The notes beneath the pieces are model-generated. The model was not told the origin of the DNA. It worked only from the letters and a program-made list of their open reading frames with translations, and searched no databases. A program made the translations under genes and the position numbers. Below, piece by piece: positions 1 to 7,866 of a DNA stretch of 64,000 nucleotides (position 1 is its first letter; each line of letters starts with the position of its first letter). Origin of the DNA: Breznakibacter xylanolyticus (GTDB lineage Bacteria > Bacteroidota > Bacteroidia > Bacteroidales > Marinilabiliaceae); NCBI RefSeq assembly GCF_003254275.1, contig NZ_QKZK01000002.1:124001-188000 (forward strand), read 5' to 3'.

Positions 1-105
1 TCGGGCAAATATTTTAGGATGATGAAAAAGGAGTTTGCCAACACCGATTATTACAACGACGTGATTCAGGAGTGCAAATACTTCAGGACGTTTGCAAATC
101 AATGA
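1..105 (+). CDS. C-terminal end of an unrecognised protein (5' truncated)
   Basis: The open frame enters at the first base and runs 34 codons to a TGA at 103-105. The visible residues are mixed charged and aromatic, with a motif NTDYYNDVIQECKYF and no membrane segment. I do not recognise the family from so short a tail. It points rightward, toward the hairpin at 227-273, which could end its transcript. That it is a real gene end rather than chance is an inference from frame integrity and composition. Confidence 0.45.
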   Translation, partial: SGKYFRMMKKEFANTDYYNDVIQECKYFRTFANQ

Positions 106-113
106 CCAATTTT

Positions 114-150
114 AAAACGCAGAGACGCGAAGGCGCTGAGTTTTTTATTA
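114..150. repeat. Dispersed CGCAGAG-type intergenic repeat
   Basis: The segment reads like AACGCAGAGACGCGAAGGCG followed by CTGAG and a T-run. Related copies occur at 661-712 and 52172-52250. Such segments are common in intergenic DNA of many bacteria. No coding function is apparent. Confidence 0.5.
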
Positions 151-226
151 AAATGATGCGTTTTAATCGAGGTTGCAATCTGTGGTTTAATTAGTATGCA
201 GATAACGCAAAAGAATGATGTCACAT

Positions 227-273
227 ACGACAAAGGCACAGAGTATTTTCTGTGCCTTTGTCGTTATTATATT
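227..273. terminator. Strong hairpin, probable terminator
   Basis: Arms ACGACAAAGGCACAGA and TCTGTGCCTTTGTCGT form a perfect 16-bp stem around a short loop. The following TTATTATATTTC is T-rich but not a pure T-run. It lies between the convergent gene end at 105 and the antitoxin-like gene on the other strand, so it could act in either direction. Confidence 0.5.
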
Positions 274-291
274 TCATTTAGGCTGAATGAA

Positions 292-336
292 TCAGCGTTC
301 CCCGCTGAACCTTTTCGAAACAATGACCGTCCTCAT
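292..336 (-). pseudogene. Remnant of a ParE/RelE-type toxin gene
   Basis: An ATG overlaps the stop of the upstream antitoxin-like gene in an ATGA arrangement (334-336 against 333-335). It reads MRTVIVSKRFSGER and then stops. The opening pattern (a hydrophobic beta strand, then S-K-R-F) resembles the first strand of ParE/RelE toxins, which normally continue for about 95 residues. Nothing toxin-like follows; the space is taken by a hairpin and a dispersed repeat. I infer deletion of most of a toxin gene. The match is short, so chance is possible. Confidence 0.4.
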
Positions 337-554
337 TTGCGGTGCTTGCTCATGATGTCTTCATAATCGACAAACTCGCCCCGATTCACCTCATCCATCC
401 CTGCCAGTATCTCATTTTTCAAATCATCATTCAATGCAGCCCACCAATCCACCCTGTTTTCAGAAAACAAATTCCTGATGGACGCCAAAATCTGCGGATC
501 GTCGGTATCGCGAATCATGCGAATCAACAGTTCTTTTTCAGCCGGAATGTTCAT
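333..554 (-). CDS. Orphan antitoxin-like protein
   Basis: A 73-residue soluble protein. The N-terminal half is helical and the C-terminus is NRGEFVDYEDIMSKHRK. This tail (a Gly/Glu turn, then a helix with an acidic start and basic end) is typical of Bacteroidota antitoxins paired with ParE/RelE toxins. Such antitoxins neutralise the toxin by wrapping it with the C-terminal helix and usually repress their own operon. Here no intact toxin follows: only a 14-codon open frame overlaps its stop codon. The gene may survive as a regulator or a passive anti-addiction element. Family assignment is by pattern memory. Confidence 0.6.
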   Translation of the reverse strand: MNIPAEKELLIRMIRDTDDPQILASIRNLFSENRVDWWAALNDDLKNEILAGMDEVNRGEFVDYEDIMSKHRK

Positions 555-660
555 AATGCTATTTTTTTACAAAGATAAGCCAATCTCGCTCAGATAAGAA
601 GAGATGACTCAGCATTGATTGACGAATGCAGGTTATATCCGGACACCTGCCAACCAACAA

Positions 661-712
661 AAGACACAAAGGCACTGAGTTTTTTCTCAGCGCCTCTGCA
701 CCTCTGCGTTTA
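661..712 (-). repeat. CGCAGAG-type repeat that may end the ppk2 transcript
   Basis: On the minus strand this reads GAGGCGCTGAG, AAAAAA, CTCAGTGCCTTTGTG, TCTTTTG: a hairpin followed by a T-rich stretch, 17 bp past the ppk2 stop. It belongs to the same dispersed family as 114-150 and 52172-52250. A terminator role is inferred from position. Confidence 0.5.
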
Positions 713-728
713 ATTTTATTTTAAGCCG

Positions 729-1610
729 TCAGTTCCGCTCATTCATCAACCGAAACCTCGCCTCCTCCAACTTTGCTTTCTCTTTGGGGTCGAGCTCGGG
801 GTAGTGCAGCCCCAGGGCTTCGAGGCGGCTGACGATGATGTTGCTCACGGTGAGTCGCATGAACCATTTGCGGTCGGCGGGGATCACGTACCAGGGGGCG
901 TGCAGGGTGTTGGTGTGGGTCATCATATCGGAGTAGGCCTCCATGTAGCTGTCCCAATGCTGCCGCTCGGCCACATCGGCCATGGAGAACTTCCAGTTGG
1001 CGGCCGGGTCGTCGATGCGCTTGAGGAAGCGCTCCTTTTGTTCGTCCCGGGAGACGTTGAGAAAGAACTTGAGGATGATGGTGCCGTTTTCGGACAGGTG
1101 CTGCTCCATGTTGTTGATTTGCCGGTAGCGATCCATCCAAAACGAGGGCGGCACATGCGGCAGCGAGGTGACCCGGGGCAACTGCTGGTTGAGCAGGTAC
1201 TCGGGATGCACGCGCACCACCAGCACCTCTTCGTAATAACTGCGGTTGAAGATGCCGATGCGGCCACGTTCGGGCATGCACTTGTAGGTGCGCCACAGGT
1301 AGTCGTGATCGAGCTCCTCGGCCGATGGCGTTTTAAAACTGTAGACCTGCGTGCCCTGAGGGTTGAGCCCCGACATGACGTGCTTGATGGTACCATCCTT
1401 GCCGGCCGCATCCATGGCCTGAAAGATGATGAGCACCGAATAACGGTTGTGGGCATACAGCATATCCTGCAGGGCTGCCATGCGCGCAACATTGGATGAG
1501 AGCAACGCTTCGGCATCCTCCTTATTGATGTTGGCCGACTCGTGGGTCGAGAAATCGCTCACCCGCACCGGGTGGCCGGGAAGGGGACAAAAACGGGAAT
1601 CGTGGTGCAT
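729..1610 (-). CDS. ppk2: Polyphosphate kinase 2 family phosphotransferase
   Basis: A 293-residue single-domain PPK2. These cytoplasmic enzymes move phosphate between polyphosphate and nucleotides. The P-loop region MDAAGKDGT lies near residues 66-74, and NRSYYEEVL near 122-130 carries the lid and Walker B-like residues. The pattern SGLNPQG, then SFKTPSAEEL, then HDYLWR is characteristic. Length matches the short classes that act on AMP and/or ADP; the exact class cannot be settled by eye. The gene stands alone, read leftward, with a hairpin repeat just past its stop. The ATG at 1608-1610 gives a full-length family match. Confidence 0.9.
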   Translation of the reverse strand: MHHDSRFCPLPGHPVRVSDFSTHESANINKEDAEALLSSNVARMAALQDMLYAHNRYSVLIIFQAMDAAGKDGTIKHVMSGLNPQGTQVYSFKTPSAEELDHDYLWRTYKCMPERGRIGIFNRSYYEEVLVVRVHPEYLLNQQLPRVTSLPHVPPSFWMDRYRQINNMEQHLSENGTIILKFFLNVSRDEQKERFLKRIDDPAANWKFSMADVAERQHWDSYMEAYSDMMTHTNTLHAPWYVIPADRKWFMRLTVSNIIVSRLEALGLHYPELDPKEKAKLEEARFRLMNERN

Positions 1611-1789
1611 GGGAATGGGGTTTTAAAAGGTGATGATGAATGACAACCTTCAACGATGCGGTACGGCAGGTCGCCATCAGGACTTTAAATGTAAGGCATC
1701 TGCCGGAGGCATCAAAAAAAACATGATTCTATTATGACTCATGTGGTTAATTGTGAACAGAGATTCACACTAACCATTATTTCGTGCCC

Positions 1790-1966
1790 TCAAGCCGGGC
1801 GGGCTCTTACTTTTTGGCTACAGCCCCAAAAAGTAAGCAAAAAAGGCCGCCGCTGACGTAAAATGGCTAAAAATCATAGGCCTTCGCTAAAATCTGCGAA
1901 CTCGCAAGCTCAAACAGCGCATATTTCTTAACGCTCAGGCCTATGATTTTTTTAACGCCATTTTCA
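1790..1966. repeat. Intergenic element with two nested inverted repeats
   Basis: First inverted repeat: CTTACTTTTTGG (1806-1817) and CCAAAAAGTAAG (1826-1837), a perfect 12-bp stem. Second: AAAATGGC, AAAAATCATAGGCCT (from 1860) pairing imperfectly with AGGCCTATGATTTTT and GCCATTTT (1937-1964). No gene is visible in the 632-bp gap from 1611 to 2242. The layout resembles a small non-autonomous repeat (REP or MITE-like). No target-site duplication was identified. Confidence 0.55.
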
Positions 1967-1982
1967 TCTGTATATTATTTGT

Positions 1983-2050
1983 TTTCAATTGGTCAGATGG
2001 AACTCGCCAATATTCAGCTCCTGTGTATCGAAGTGTTAGACAGGGCTCGT
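1983..2050. repeat. Dispersed repeat (ATGGAACTCGCCAATA family), copy 1
   Basis: Contains ATTGGTCAGATGGAACTCGC followed by CAATA, and further on GGGCTCGTTTC. A close copy lies at 22400-22475. Both copies are intergenic. Confidence 0.5.
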
Positions 2051-2214
2051 TTCCGAAGGCGGCTTAGTTACCTTGCTTGATTTCGTGCTACCATATTTTA
2101 TTTTCCCACAACATCCGAAATTGAGTAAAAAACCAGCCCCGAAAATCATTCCCCCACAAATGTCAACAAAAGCCAAAAAAGCCTTTTAGACCACCAACAG
2201 ACCCGCGGGTCGAT

Positions 2215-2222
2215 TACTTTTG
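2215..2222 (+). promoter_or_regulatory. Probable -7 box for the MFS gene
   Basis: TACTTTTG fits the Bacteroidota TAnnTTTG -7 consensus, 20 bp before the ATG. No clear TTTG -33 box is seen. Confidence 0.4.
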
Positions 2223-2242
2223 CGGCATCAAACAGCACCATC

Positions 2243-3430
2243 ATGGCCACCATCCACATGAACATACACCGCACGCGCAGCCTGTACCGGATCGCGGCAT
2301 CGACCTTTTTCTTTTTGCAGGGCCTCACCTTTGCCAGCTGGACGAGCCGCATTCCCGACATCAAACGGGCGCTTGACCTGAGTGAGGCCGACCTGGGGAG
2401 CATCCTCTTTGGGTTGCCCATGGGGCAGCTCACGGCCATGGCCATCTCGGGTTATCTGGTGAGTCGCTTTGGCAGCAAACGCATGCTCACCATCGCCGCC
2501 CTCATATACCCTGCGGCGCTCATCGGACTGGGCACGGTAAGCAGCGGGTGGCAGCTGGCGCTGGGGTTGTACGTGTTTGGCATGACGGCCAACCTCATCA
2601 ACATATCGGTGAACACGCAGGGCATTGGCGTGGAACGGCTTTACGGCCGCACCATCATGCCTACGTTTCACGGGCTGTGGAGTCTGGCGGGATTTACGGG
2701 CGGCATCATCAGCAGTTTCATGGCCGGCAATGGGGTGACGCCCTTTTGGCATTTTGTGGTCATCTACCTGGTGGCGCTCACCATTTTGGTGAGCATGCGC
2801 CCCATGTTGCTGCCGCGCGATGCCACGCCGCCCAAAACGGCCGAGGGGAGCAAACGCCGCATCTTTGCACGCCCCGACCGTTACATTGTGCTGCTGGGGC
2901 TCACCGTGTTTGGCAGCATGATATGCGAAGGAACCATGTTTGACTGGAGCGGCGTTTACTTTGAAAAAGTGGTGCAGCCCGACGATAAATACATCCGCCT
3001 GGGGTACATTGCCTACATGAGCACCATGGCGCTGGGGCGCTTCTCTGCCGAGTGGCTCTCGAAACGTTTTGGCATCATCACCCTGCTGCGCTCAAGCGGG
3101 CTGGTGATAGCCACGGGTCTGCTGCTGTCGGTGGTGTTTCCTTACCTGGCCACGGCCACGCTGGGCTTTTTGCTGGTGGGACTGGGCACCTCATCGGTGG
3201 TGCCGCTCTGTTACAGTTTGGCGGCCAAATCGAAAACCCTGCGCCCGGGCATCGCCATCACCACGGTGGCCACCATCGGGTTCATGGGCTTCCTCATCGG
3301 GCCGCCCATCATCGGGTACATCGCCCATTGGTCCAGCCTGCAATGGTCGTTTGTGGTCATTGCCGTCATTGGGCTCACCACCACCCTCATTGCCCCACAT
3401 CTGCAAAAAATATTGAAAACGATGGCGTGA
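2243..3430 (+). CDS. Major facilitator superfamily transporter (YbjJ-like)
   Basis: A 395-residue inner membrane protein with about 12 hydrophobic segments in two halves and a cytoplasmic loop near residues 195-215. The N-terminal pattern TFASWTSRIPDIKRAL and ALDLSEADLGSILFGLPMGQ resembles E. coli YbjJ-type carriers, whose substrate is poorly defined. It is likely a proton-coupled sugar or small-solute transporter. The gene is single, with a -7 box 20 bp upstream and a strong terminator 41 bp downstream. An in-frame ATG five codons later is an alternative start. Confidence 0.85.
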   Translation: MATIHMNIHRTRSLYRIAASTFFFLQGLTFASWTSRIPDIKRALDLSEADLGSILFGLPMGQLTAMAISGYLVSRFGSKRMLTIAALIYPAALIGLGTVSSGWQLALGLYVFGMTANLINISVNTQGIGVERLYGRTIMPTFHGLWSLAGFTGGIISSFMAGNGVTPFWHFVVIYLVALTILVSMRPMLLPRDATPPKTAEGSKRRIFARPDRYIVLLGLTVFGSMICEGTMFDWSGVYFEKVVQPDDKYIRLGYIAYMSTMALGRFSAEWLSKRFGIITLLRSSGLVIATGLLLSVVFPYLATATLGFLLVGLGTSSVVPLCYSLAAKSKTLRPGIAITTVATIGFMGFLIGPPIIGYIAHWSSLQWSFVVIAVIGLTTTLIAPHLQKILKTMA

Positions 3431-3470
3431 CAAGGGAGGGAGGCATTCATTTTTTGGAGAATATCATTGA

Positions 3471-3502
3471 AACGCTGAGTTGAAAGACTCAGCGTTTTTT
3501 TT
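3471..3502 (+). terminator. Rho-independent terminator of the MFS gene
   Basis: AACGCTGAGT and ACTCAGCGTT form a stem with a short loop, followed by eight T. Confidence 0.85.
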
Positions 3503-3540
3503 GATGGATGCCGGAAGTCTGCGGCCAACCGGTGCCGAAA

Positions 3541-3700
3541 AATGGCGGCAAACATTCGGCCATGGCCGAAAGGTTGCCGCCAACTTGCGGCAGGGATTCC
3601 GACATGCCGGAACGGTTGCCGCCAACTTGCGGCAAGGATTCCGACACGTCGGAACGGGTGTCGCCGATTGTCGGCAAGCATTCCGACAGCTCGGACGGTT
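3541..3700. repeat. 42-bp tandem array of alternating palindromes (array A)
   Basis: Period 42 bp, with unit starts at 3555, 3597, 3639 and 3681. Each unit has a short palindrome B, then a hairpin A. B elements: TTCGGCCATGGCCGAA, TTCCGACATGCCGGAA, TTCCGACACGTCGGAA and TCCGACAGCTCGGA. A elements: TTGCCGCCAACTTGCGGCA (twice) and TCGCCGATTGTCGGCA. Differences between units tend to change both sides of a stem together. Because 42 is divisible by 3, several frames stay open and encode 14-residue repeats, but no start signal or protein-like composition supports a gene. An array of the same layout lies at 54856-55050. Confidence 0.8.
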
Positions 3701-3771
3701 GGAAGGCTCCTCCCATCTTCAAAAAAAGAAAAAGAAACACTCCCGGGCATCCCTCCAAGCCCCGCTCCGCC

Positions 3772-4344
3772 TCACTCATAACTGCGCAGGGCCATCTCCA
3801 CCAAGTCCGTTTTGTCGCTGCCGCCGGTGTCGGTCATTTGGGGGAAGAAACGATGGTCAGCCACCGTCATGCCGCAAAAGGTAAATATTTCGTGCCCCAT
3901 GGTGTGCCGGAAGGCCTCCACCAGGTTTTTGGCCTCGTAGGGTTCAAGGGCGTTGCCCATGGTGGTGAAGATGACCACCCGCTTGCCGCCCAGCAGCCCC
4001 TCGATGCCGTTGGCGCCGGCTTTGTAGGCAAAGCCATAGGCAAACACGCGGTCGATATACCCCTTGAGGATGGCCGGGAAGCCGGCCCACCAAAGCGGGT
4101 ACAGCAGGGTGATGATGCCCGAGGCGGCCACCAGTTGCTGCTCGGTGGCGATATCGGGGGGCGTTTGCCCGCTTTTGAAACCCGCCAGGTCGTTGCCCGA
4201 AAGCACCGGGTCGAAGCCCATGGCGTAAAGGTCGCGCACCACCGGCTGCCAGCCCCGCGTGAGGCTGTGAGCCACCAGGGCATCCTTCAACTGATGACTG
4301 AAACTATGGGGCGACGGATGGGCCAGTATGATGAGATGTTGCAT
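3772..4344 (-). CDS. NAD(P)H quinone oxidoreductase-like flavoprotein
   Basis: A 190-residue flavodoxin-fold protein of the NQO1/MdaB/KefF type. These cytoplasmic enzymes use FMN or FAD and NAD(P)H to reduce quinones in two-electron steps. Features: the phosphate-binding start ILAHPSPHSFSHQL near residues 4-17; the flavin-contact motif LYPLWWAGFPAILKGYIDRV near 81-100; and GGKRVVIFTTMGN. I chose the ATG at 4342-4344 because it begins directly at the first beta strand. The frame stays open 42 codons further upstream, but that part is low in family likeness. Single gene; array A lies just past its stop. Confidence 0.8.
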   Translation of the reverse strand: MQHLIILAHPSPHSFSHQLKDALVAHSLTRGWQPVVRDLYAMGFDPVLSGNDLAGFKSGQTPPDIATEQQLVAASGIITLLYPLWWAGFPAILKGYIDRVFAYGFAYKAGANGIEGLLGGKRVVIFTTMGNALEPYEAKNLVEAFRHTMGHEIFTFCGMTVADHRFFPQMTDTGGSDKTDLVEMALRSYE

Positions 4345-4474
4345 ACGTTGATGATATAAAGGTGAAGCCGCCATGCGGCGATTACTCATTGAAACGCCTT
4401 GCACCCACGATTGTTTGATGCCGGGGGGGTATTTCACATCTTTTAAAACAATATGCATTGGCGTGTCCACGGAA

Positions 4475-4596
4475 AGATAAGACGATGATGAGACGAAAGA
4501 CAGACAGATGAGACGGAAGAGACGAGGAAGACCATCTCTAAAAGTCTTTCCTCATCTCATCATCTGTCTCATGGTCTGACGTCTTTATTATCTTCA
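4475..4596. repeat. GA-rich/CT-rich imperfect hairpin repeat, copy 1
   Basis: The left arm is purine-rich (GATAAGACGATGATGAGACG, AAAGACAGACAG) and the right arm pyrimidine-rich (CTTTCCTCATCTCATCATC, then TGTCTC), so the element can fold on itself with mismatches. Related copies: 42161-42268, 45376-45441, 47556-47670, 48558-48684 and 52297-52406. This is the only copy outside the cobalamin island. Confidence 0.7.
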
Positions 4597-4665
4597 CGAA
4601 ACAACATTGAAAAAATATCGGTCAAAAAAGGAGATTGGCCTCTTCCCAAATGGCGGGCGGGTTTA

Positions 4666-4673
4666 TATCTTTG
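4666..4673 (+). promoter_or_regulatory. Probable -7 box for the SNF2 gene
   Basis: TATCTTTG matches TAnnTTTG, 60 bp upstream of the chosen ATG. This placement would make the upstream TTG start at 4635 untranscribed, supporting the ATG at 4734. Confidence 0.45.
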
Positions 4674-4733
4674 CCAACTTGTGGGCGCGCCACGGCCTCG
4701 AGTGCGGGCGCCCATGTTAAACATTTACGCCCC

Positions 4734-7709
4734 ATGAACGCAGAACTGATAGTGGTATTTACCGAACGGCACCGCCTGGGCCTCACCGCCACCCCCTACA
4801 TGGTGGAACCGGTGCAGGAGAACCAGCCCATCCGCATCATTGAACAGGCCACGCCCGAACGGCTCAACGACTACGATCGCCCCTTTTCGGAACTGCAACA
4901 GCAGGTGGTGAAAACGCTCGACTACCTGAGCGACCGCCGTCTGCACAAAAAATTCTCGCGCGAGAAGACCATCAAGGAGTTTTACGACAAGCTCACCAAC
5001 GACACGCTGGAGAAGAACATCCGCCCCGAGATTGAAAAACGCATGCTCGAGTGCATTGAACTGTTGGCATTGGCCAACGATACCCCCGCCTATTTCAAAG
5101 ATGCCGGCTACAGCCACCTCTACCCCAGCGACCTGCTCGAAGTGTCGATGGTGCCCTCGGAGGCCGTCTTCAGCTTTGAGCTCACCCCCGAGGCCCTCGA
5201 CTACCGCCTGCTGGTGCGTGACCTGGGGCGCGACTTCGCCCTCACCGGCCGTCAGCCGCGGTTCATCACCCACGCCCCCTGCTCGTTCATCCTCAACAAC
5301 CGTCTGTACCGCTTTACCGACATCGACAGCAAAAAACTGCAACCCTTTATCGAGAAAAAACACATCCGCATTGCCGCCCAAAGCATCCCCACTTACATGG
5401 AGAAGTTTGTGAAGAACTGCATCCGCGACTTCACCGTCACGGCCACGGGCTTCGACATCATTGAGCGCGAAGGCTCCCGCAAGGCCATCCTCTCGCTCGA
5501 GATGGGGCTGGGACAACAACCCGTGCTCATCCTCAAATTTAACTACGCCGGCAAAAGCTACCTGGCCGGCACCAAGTCGAGCGTGTATGTGGAGATGCGC
5601 CACACCAACCAACGCTACACCTTTGTGAAACTGCAACGCCACACCGATTGGGAACAGCAAATTGTGACCCTGCTGGGATCTCTGGGGTTAGATGCTGCCA
5701 CCGACTGCTATTACCGCCCCCATCAAATGCTTGCCCACGACCCGCAACTGTCGCTCTACAACATGGTGACGTGGCTAACGGCCAATCAGGCGACGCTCAC
5801 CGAAGCCGGCATTGAGGTCGAACAGTCGCAAATGCCCGCCCAATACTACCTTGGCTCCTCCGACATCGAAAGCCGCGTGACCGAAGGCAACGACTGGTTC
5901 GACCTGCGCATTTTGGTCAAGGTGGGCAACTATTACATTGCCTTTCACAAGTTCAGGCGACACATCCTGCACCGCACCCGCGAGTTCGAGCTGCCCGACG
6001 GCACCTATTTCATCATCCCCGAGGTGTGGTTTACCCGCTACAGCGACCTGATGCACTTTGCCAAACCGGGCGACGACGACAACCTGATATTGGATCGGGC
6101 CCACTTTAACCTGCTCAAAGAAGCCGTGGCCGTCACCACCAGCCTCGACAGCATCGCCCCCGACCAACTCGACACATCGGCGGCCTTCACCACCATCGAC
6201 ATCCCCGCCGCCTTGCAAGCCACGCTGCGCCCCTATCAAAAAATGGGCTTCTCGTGGATGGTGACCCTGGCGCAAAACAAAATCGGCGGCATCCTGGCCG
6301 ACGACATGGGTTTGGGTAAAACCGTGCAAACCATCACCATGTTGCTCCATTTTTATCAGCATCAGCACGAAACACCTCCCGCCAAAACGGAAGCCCCCAT
6401 GCAGCTATCGCTGTTTGATGCCCCGGCCATCACGGGATTCAACCAAAGCCACCTGCCCCCGTCGCTCATTGGCATGCCCACCTCGCTGGTGCACAACTGG
6501 GAGCACGAAATACGCAAGTTTGCCCCCTCCCTCAAGGTGTATGTGTACACCGGTCAGCAGCGCATCAAGTCGAAGGACATTGCCAAAGTGCTGCGCCACT
6601 ACCACGTGGTGCTCACCAGCTACGGCATCCTGCGCAACGACATCGACTACCTGAGCCAGGTGCCCTTTCACCACATCATTCTCGACGAGAGCCAAAACAT
6701 CAAAAACCCCGCCTCCAAGATTTACGATGCCGTGATGGCGCTGCAAAGCACCCACAAGCTGGTGCTCACGGGCACGCCCATCGAAAACTCGCTCAGCGAC
6801 CTGTGGGCACAAATGAACTTTGTGAACCCCGGCGTGCTGGGAACGCTCAACTTTTTCAAAAACAAATTCGTCACCCCCATCACCCGCCAAAAAGAAGAAA
6901 CCGGCGAACAGCAGGAACTGGAGACACGGCTCAAAACCCTCATTCACCCCTTCATCCTGCGACGCACCAAGGAAATGGTGGCCACCGACCTGCCCCCCGT
7001 GTCGGAACAGGTGCTCTATTGCGACATGACGCCCGAGCAACAACAAGTTTACGAGCGTGAAAAATCAGGCGTGCGCAACGAACTCATCCGCGCCATCGAG
7101 CGCGACGGCATGCAAAAGTCGGGCATGATCGCCCTGCAAGCCCTTACCCGCATGCGGCAGCTGGCCAACCACCCCGCCCTGGTGATCGACAACTACGAAG
7201 GCTCGTCGGGCAAATACGAAATGATACTCGAAAACCTCGAGAGCATCGTGCAGGAAAAACACAAGGTGCTGGTGTTTTCGTCGTTCGTCAAAGACCTTCA
7301 GATGATTGAAAAAGAGCTCGAGACACGTCAGCTCACCTACAGCAAACTCACCGGCGCCACCACCGACCGCGACGGTGTCATTCGCCGCTTCAAGAGCAAC
7401 GATGAGTGCCGCATCTTCCTCATCTCACTCAAAGCCGGGGGCGTGGGGCTCAACCTCACCGAGGCCGACTACGTGTTTCTGCTCAATCCGTGGTGGAACC
7501 CCGCAGCCGAGTTGCAGGCCATCAACCGCTCGCACCGCATTGGCCAAACGCGCAACGTGTTCGTGTACCGCTTCATCTCCACCGGTACCATCGAAGAGAA
7601 GATTGCCCTGCTGCAAGAAAAAAAATCCAAACTCGCCGACACCTTCATTAACAGCAACAACCCCATTGCCGATTTATCGGAAGATGAAATCCGCGAACTT
7701 TTTGCATGA
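4734..7709 (+). CDS. SNF2-family DEAD/DEAH helicase-like ATPase
   Basis: A 991-residue double-stranded DNA translocase of the bacterial SNF2/HepA type. The first 500 residues match the bacterial SNF2-associated region. The ATPase core follows: Walker A DDMGLGKT near residue 525, the DExx box as DESQ near 650, TGTPIENSLSDLW near 677-689, and the C-terminal helicase lobe with NPWWNPAAELQAINRSHRIG near 920-938. No zinc-binding SWIM motif is apparent. Such proteins remodel DNA-protein complexes or recycle stalled RNA polymerase. I chose the ATG at 4734 over an in-frame TTG 99 bp upstream because that stretch overlaps the -7 box. The gene is followed by a repeat, not by a partner. Confidence 0.9.
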   Translation: MNAELIVVFTERHRLGLTATPYMVEPVQENQPIRIIEQATPERLNDYDRPFSELQQQVVKTLDYLSDRRLHKKFSREKTIKEFYDKLTNDTLEKNIRPEIEKRMLECIELLALANDTPAYFKDAGYSHLYPSDLLEVSMVPSEAVFSFELTPEALDYRLLVRDLGRDFALTGRQPRFITHAPCSFILNNRLYRFTDIDSKKLQPFIEKKHIRIAAQSIPTYMEKFVKNCIRDFTVTATGFDIIEREGSRKAILSLEMGLGQQPVLILKFNYAGKSYLAGTKSSVYVEMRHTNQRYTFVKLQRHTDWEQQIVTLLGSLGLDAATDCYYRPHQMLAHDPQLSLYNMVTWLTANQATLTEAGIEVEQSQMPAQYYLGSSDIESRVTEGNDWFDLRILVKVGNYYIAFHKFRRHILHRTREFELPDGTYFIIPEVWFTRYSDLMHFAKPGDDDNLILDRAHFNLLKEAVAVTTSLDSIAPDQLDTSAAFTTIDIPAALQATLRPYQKMGFSWMVTLAQNKIGGILADDMGLGKTVQTITMLLHFYQHQHETPPAKTEAPMQLSLFDAPAITGFNQSHLPPSLIGMPTSLVHNWEHEIRKFAPSLKVYVYTGQQRIKSKDIAKVLRHYHVVLTSYGILRNDIDYLSQVPFHHIILDESQNIKNPASKIYDAVMALQSTHKLVLTGTPIENSLSDLWAQMNFVNPGVLGTLNFFKNKFVTPITRQKEETGEQQELETRLKTLIHPFILRRTKEMVATDLPPVSEQVLYCDMTPEQQQVYEREKSGVRNELIRAIERDGMQKSGMIALQALTRMRQLANHPALVIDNYEGSSGKYEMILENLESIVQEKHKVLVFSSFVKDLQMIEKELETRQLTYSKLTGATTDRDGVIRRFKSNDECRIFLISLKAGGVGLNLTEADYVFLLNPWWNPAAELQAINRSHRIGQTRNVFVYRFISTGTIEEKIALLQEKKSKLADTFINSNNPIADLSEDEIRELFA

Positions 7710-7735
7710 TATTTGTATTGGGAAGGCGCACGATG

Positions 7736-7845
7736 CAAGATATAAGTATAAAGATGCACGTATCAAGTATCAAGTATCAAGACGCATGATGTAAGAACAA
7801 AGGGGACTTGATACCTGATACCTGATACTTGATACTTAACACTAA
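7736..7845. repeat. GTATCAAG/CTTGATAC inverted repeat
   Basis: Direct runs of GTATCAAG on the left pair with CTTGATACCTGATACCTGAT and ACTTGATAC on the right. A short related stretch occurs near 48681 and near 56893. Intergenic, 21 bp before the next start. Confidence 0.6.
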
Positions 7846-7866
7846 ACAAATTAAAACCACAACATA

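Noticed and set aside
3508-4359. A 283-codon plus-strand frame
   Set aside because: It runs through palindromic array A and then antisense to the quinone-reductase-like gene; it owes its length to the 42-bp period being divisible by three.
4725-5660. A 311-codon minus-strand frame
   Set aside because: Antisense to the SNF2 gene, with low-complexity Val/Gly/His composition.
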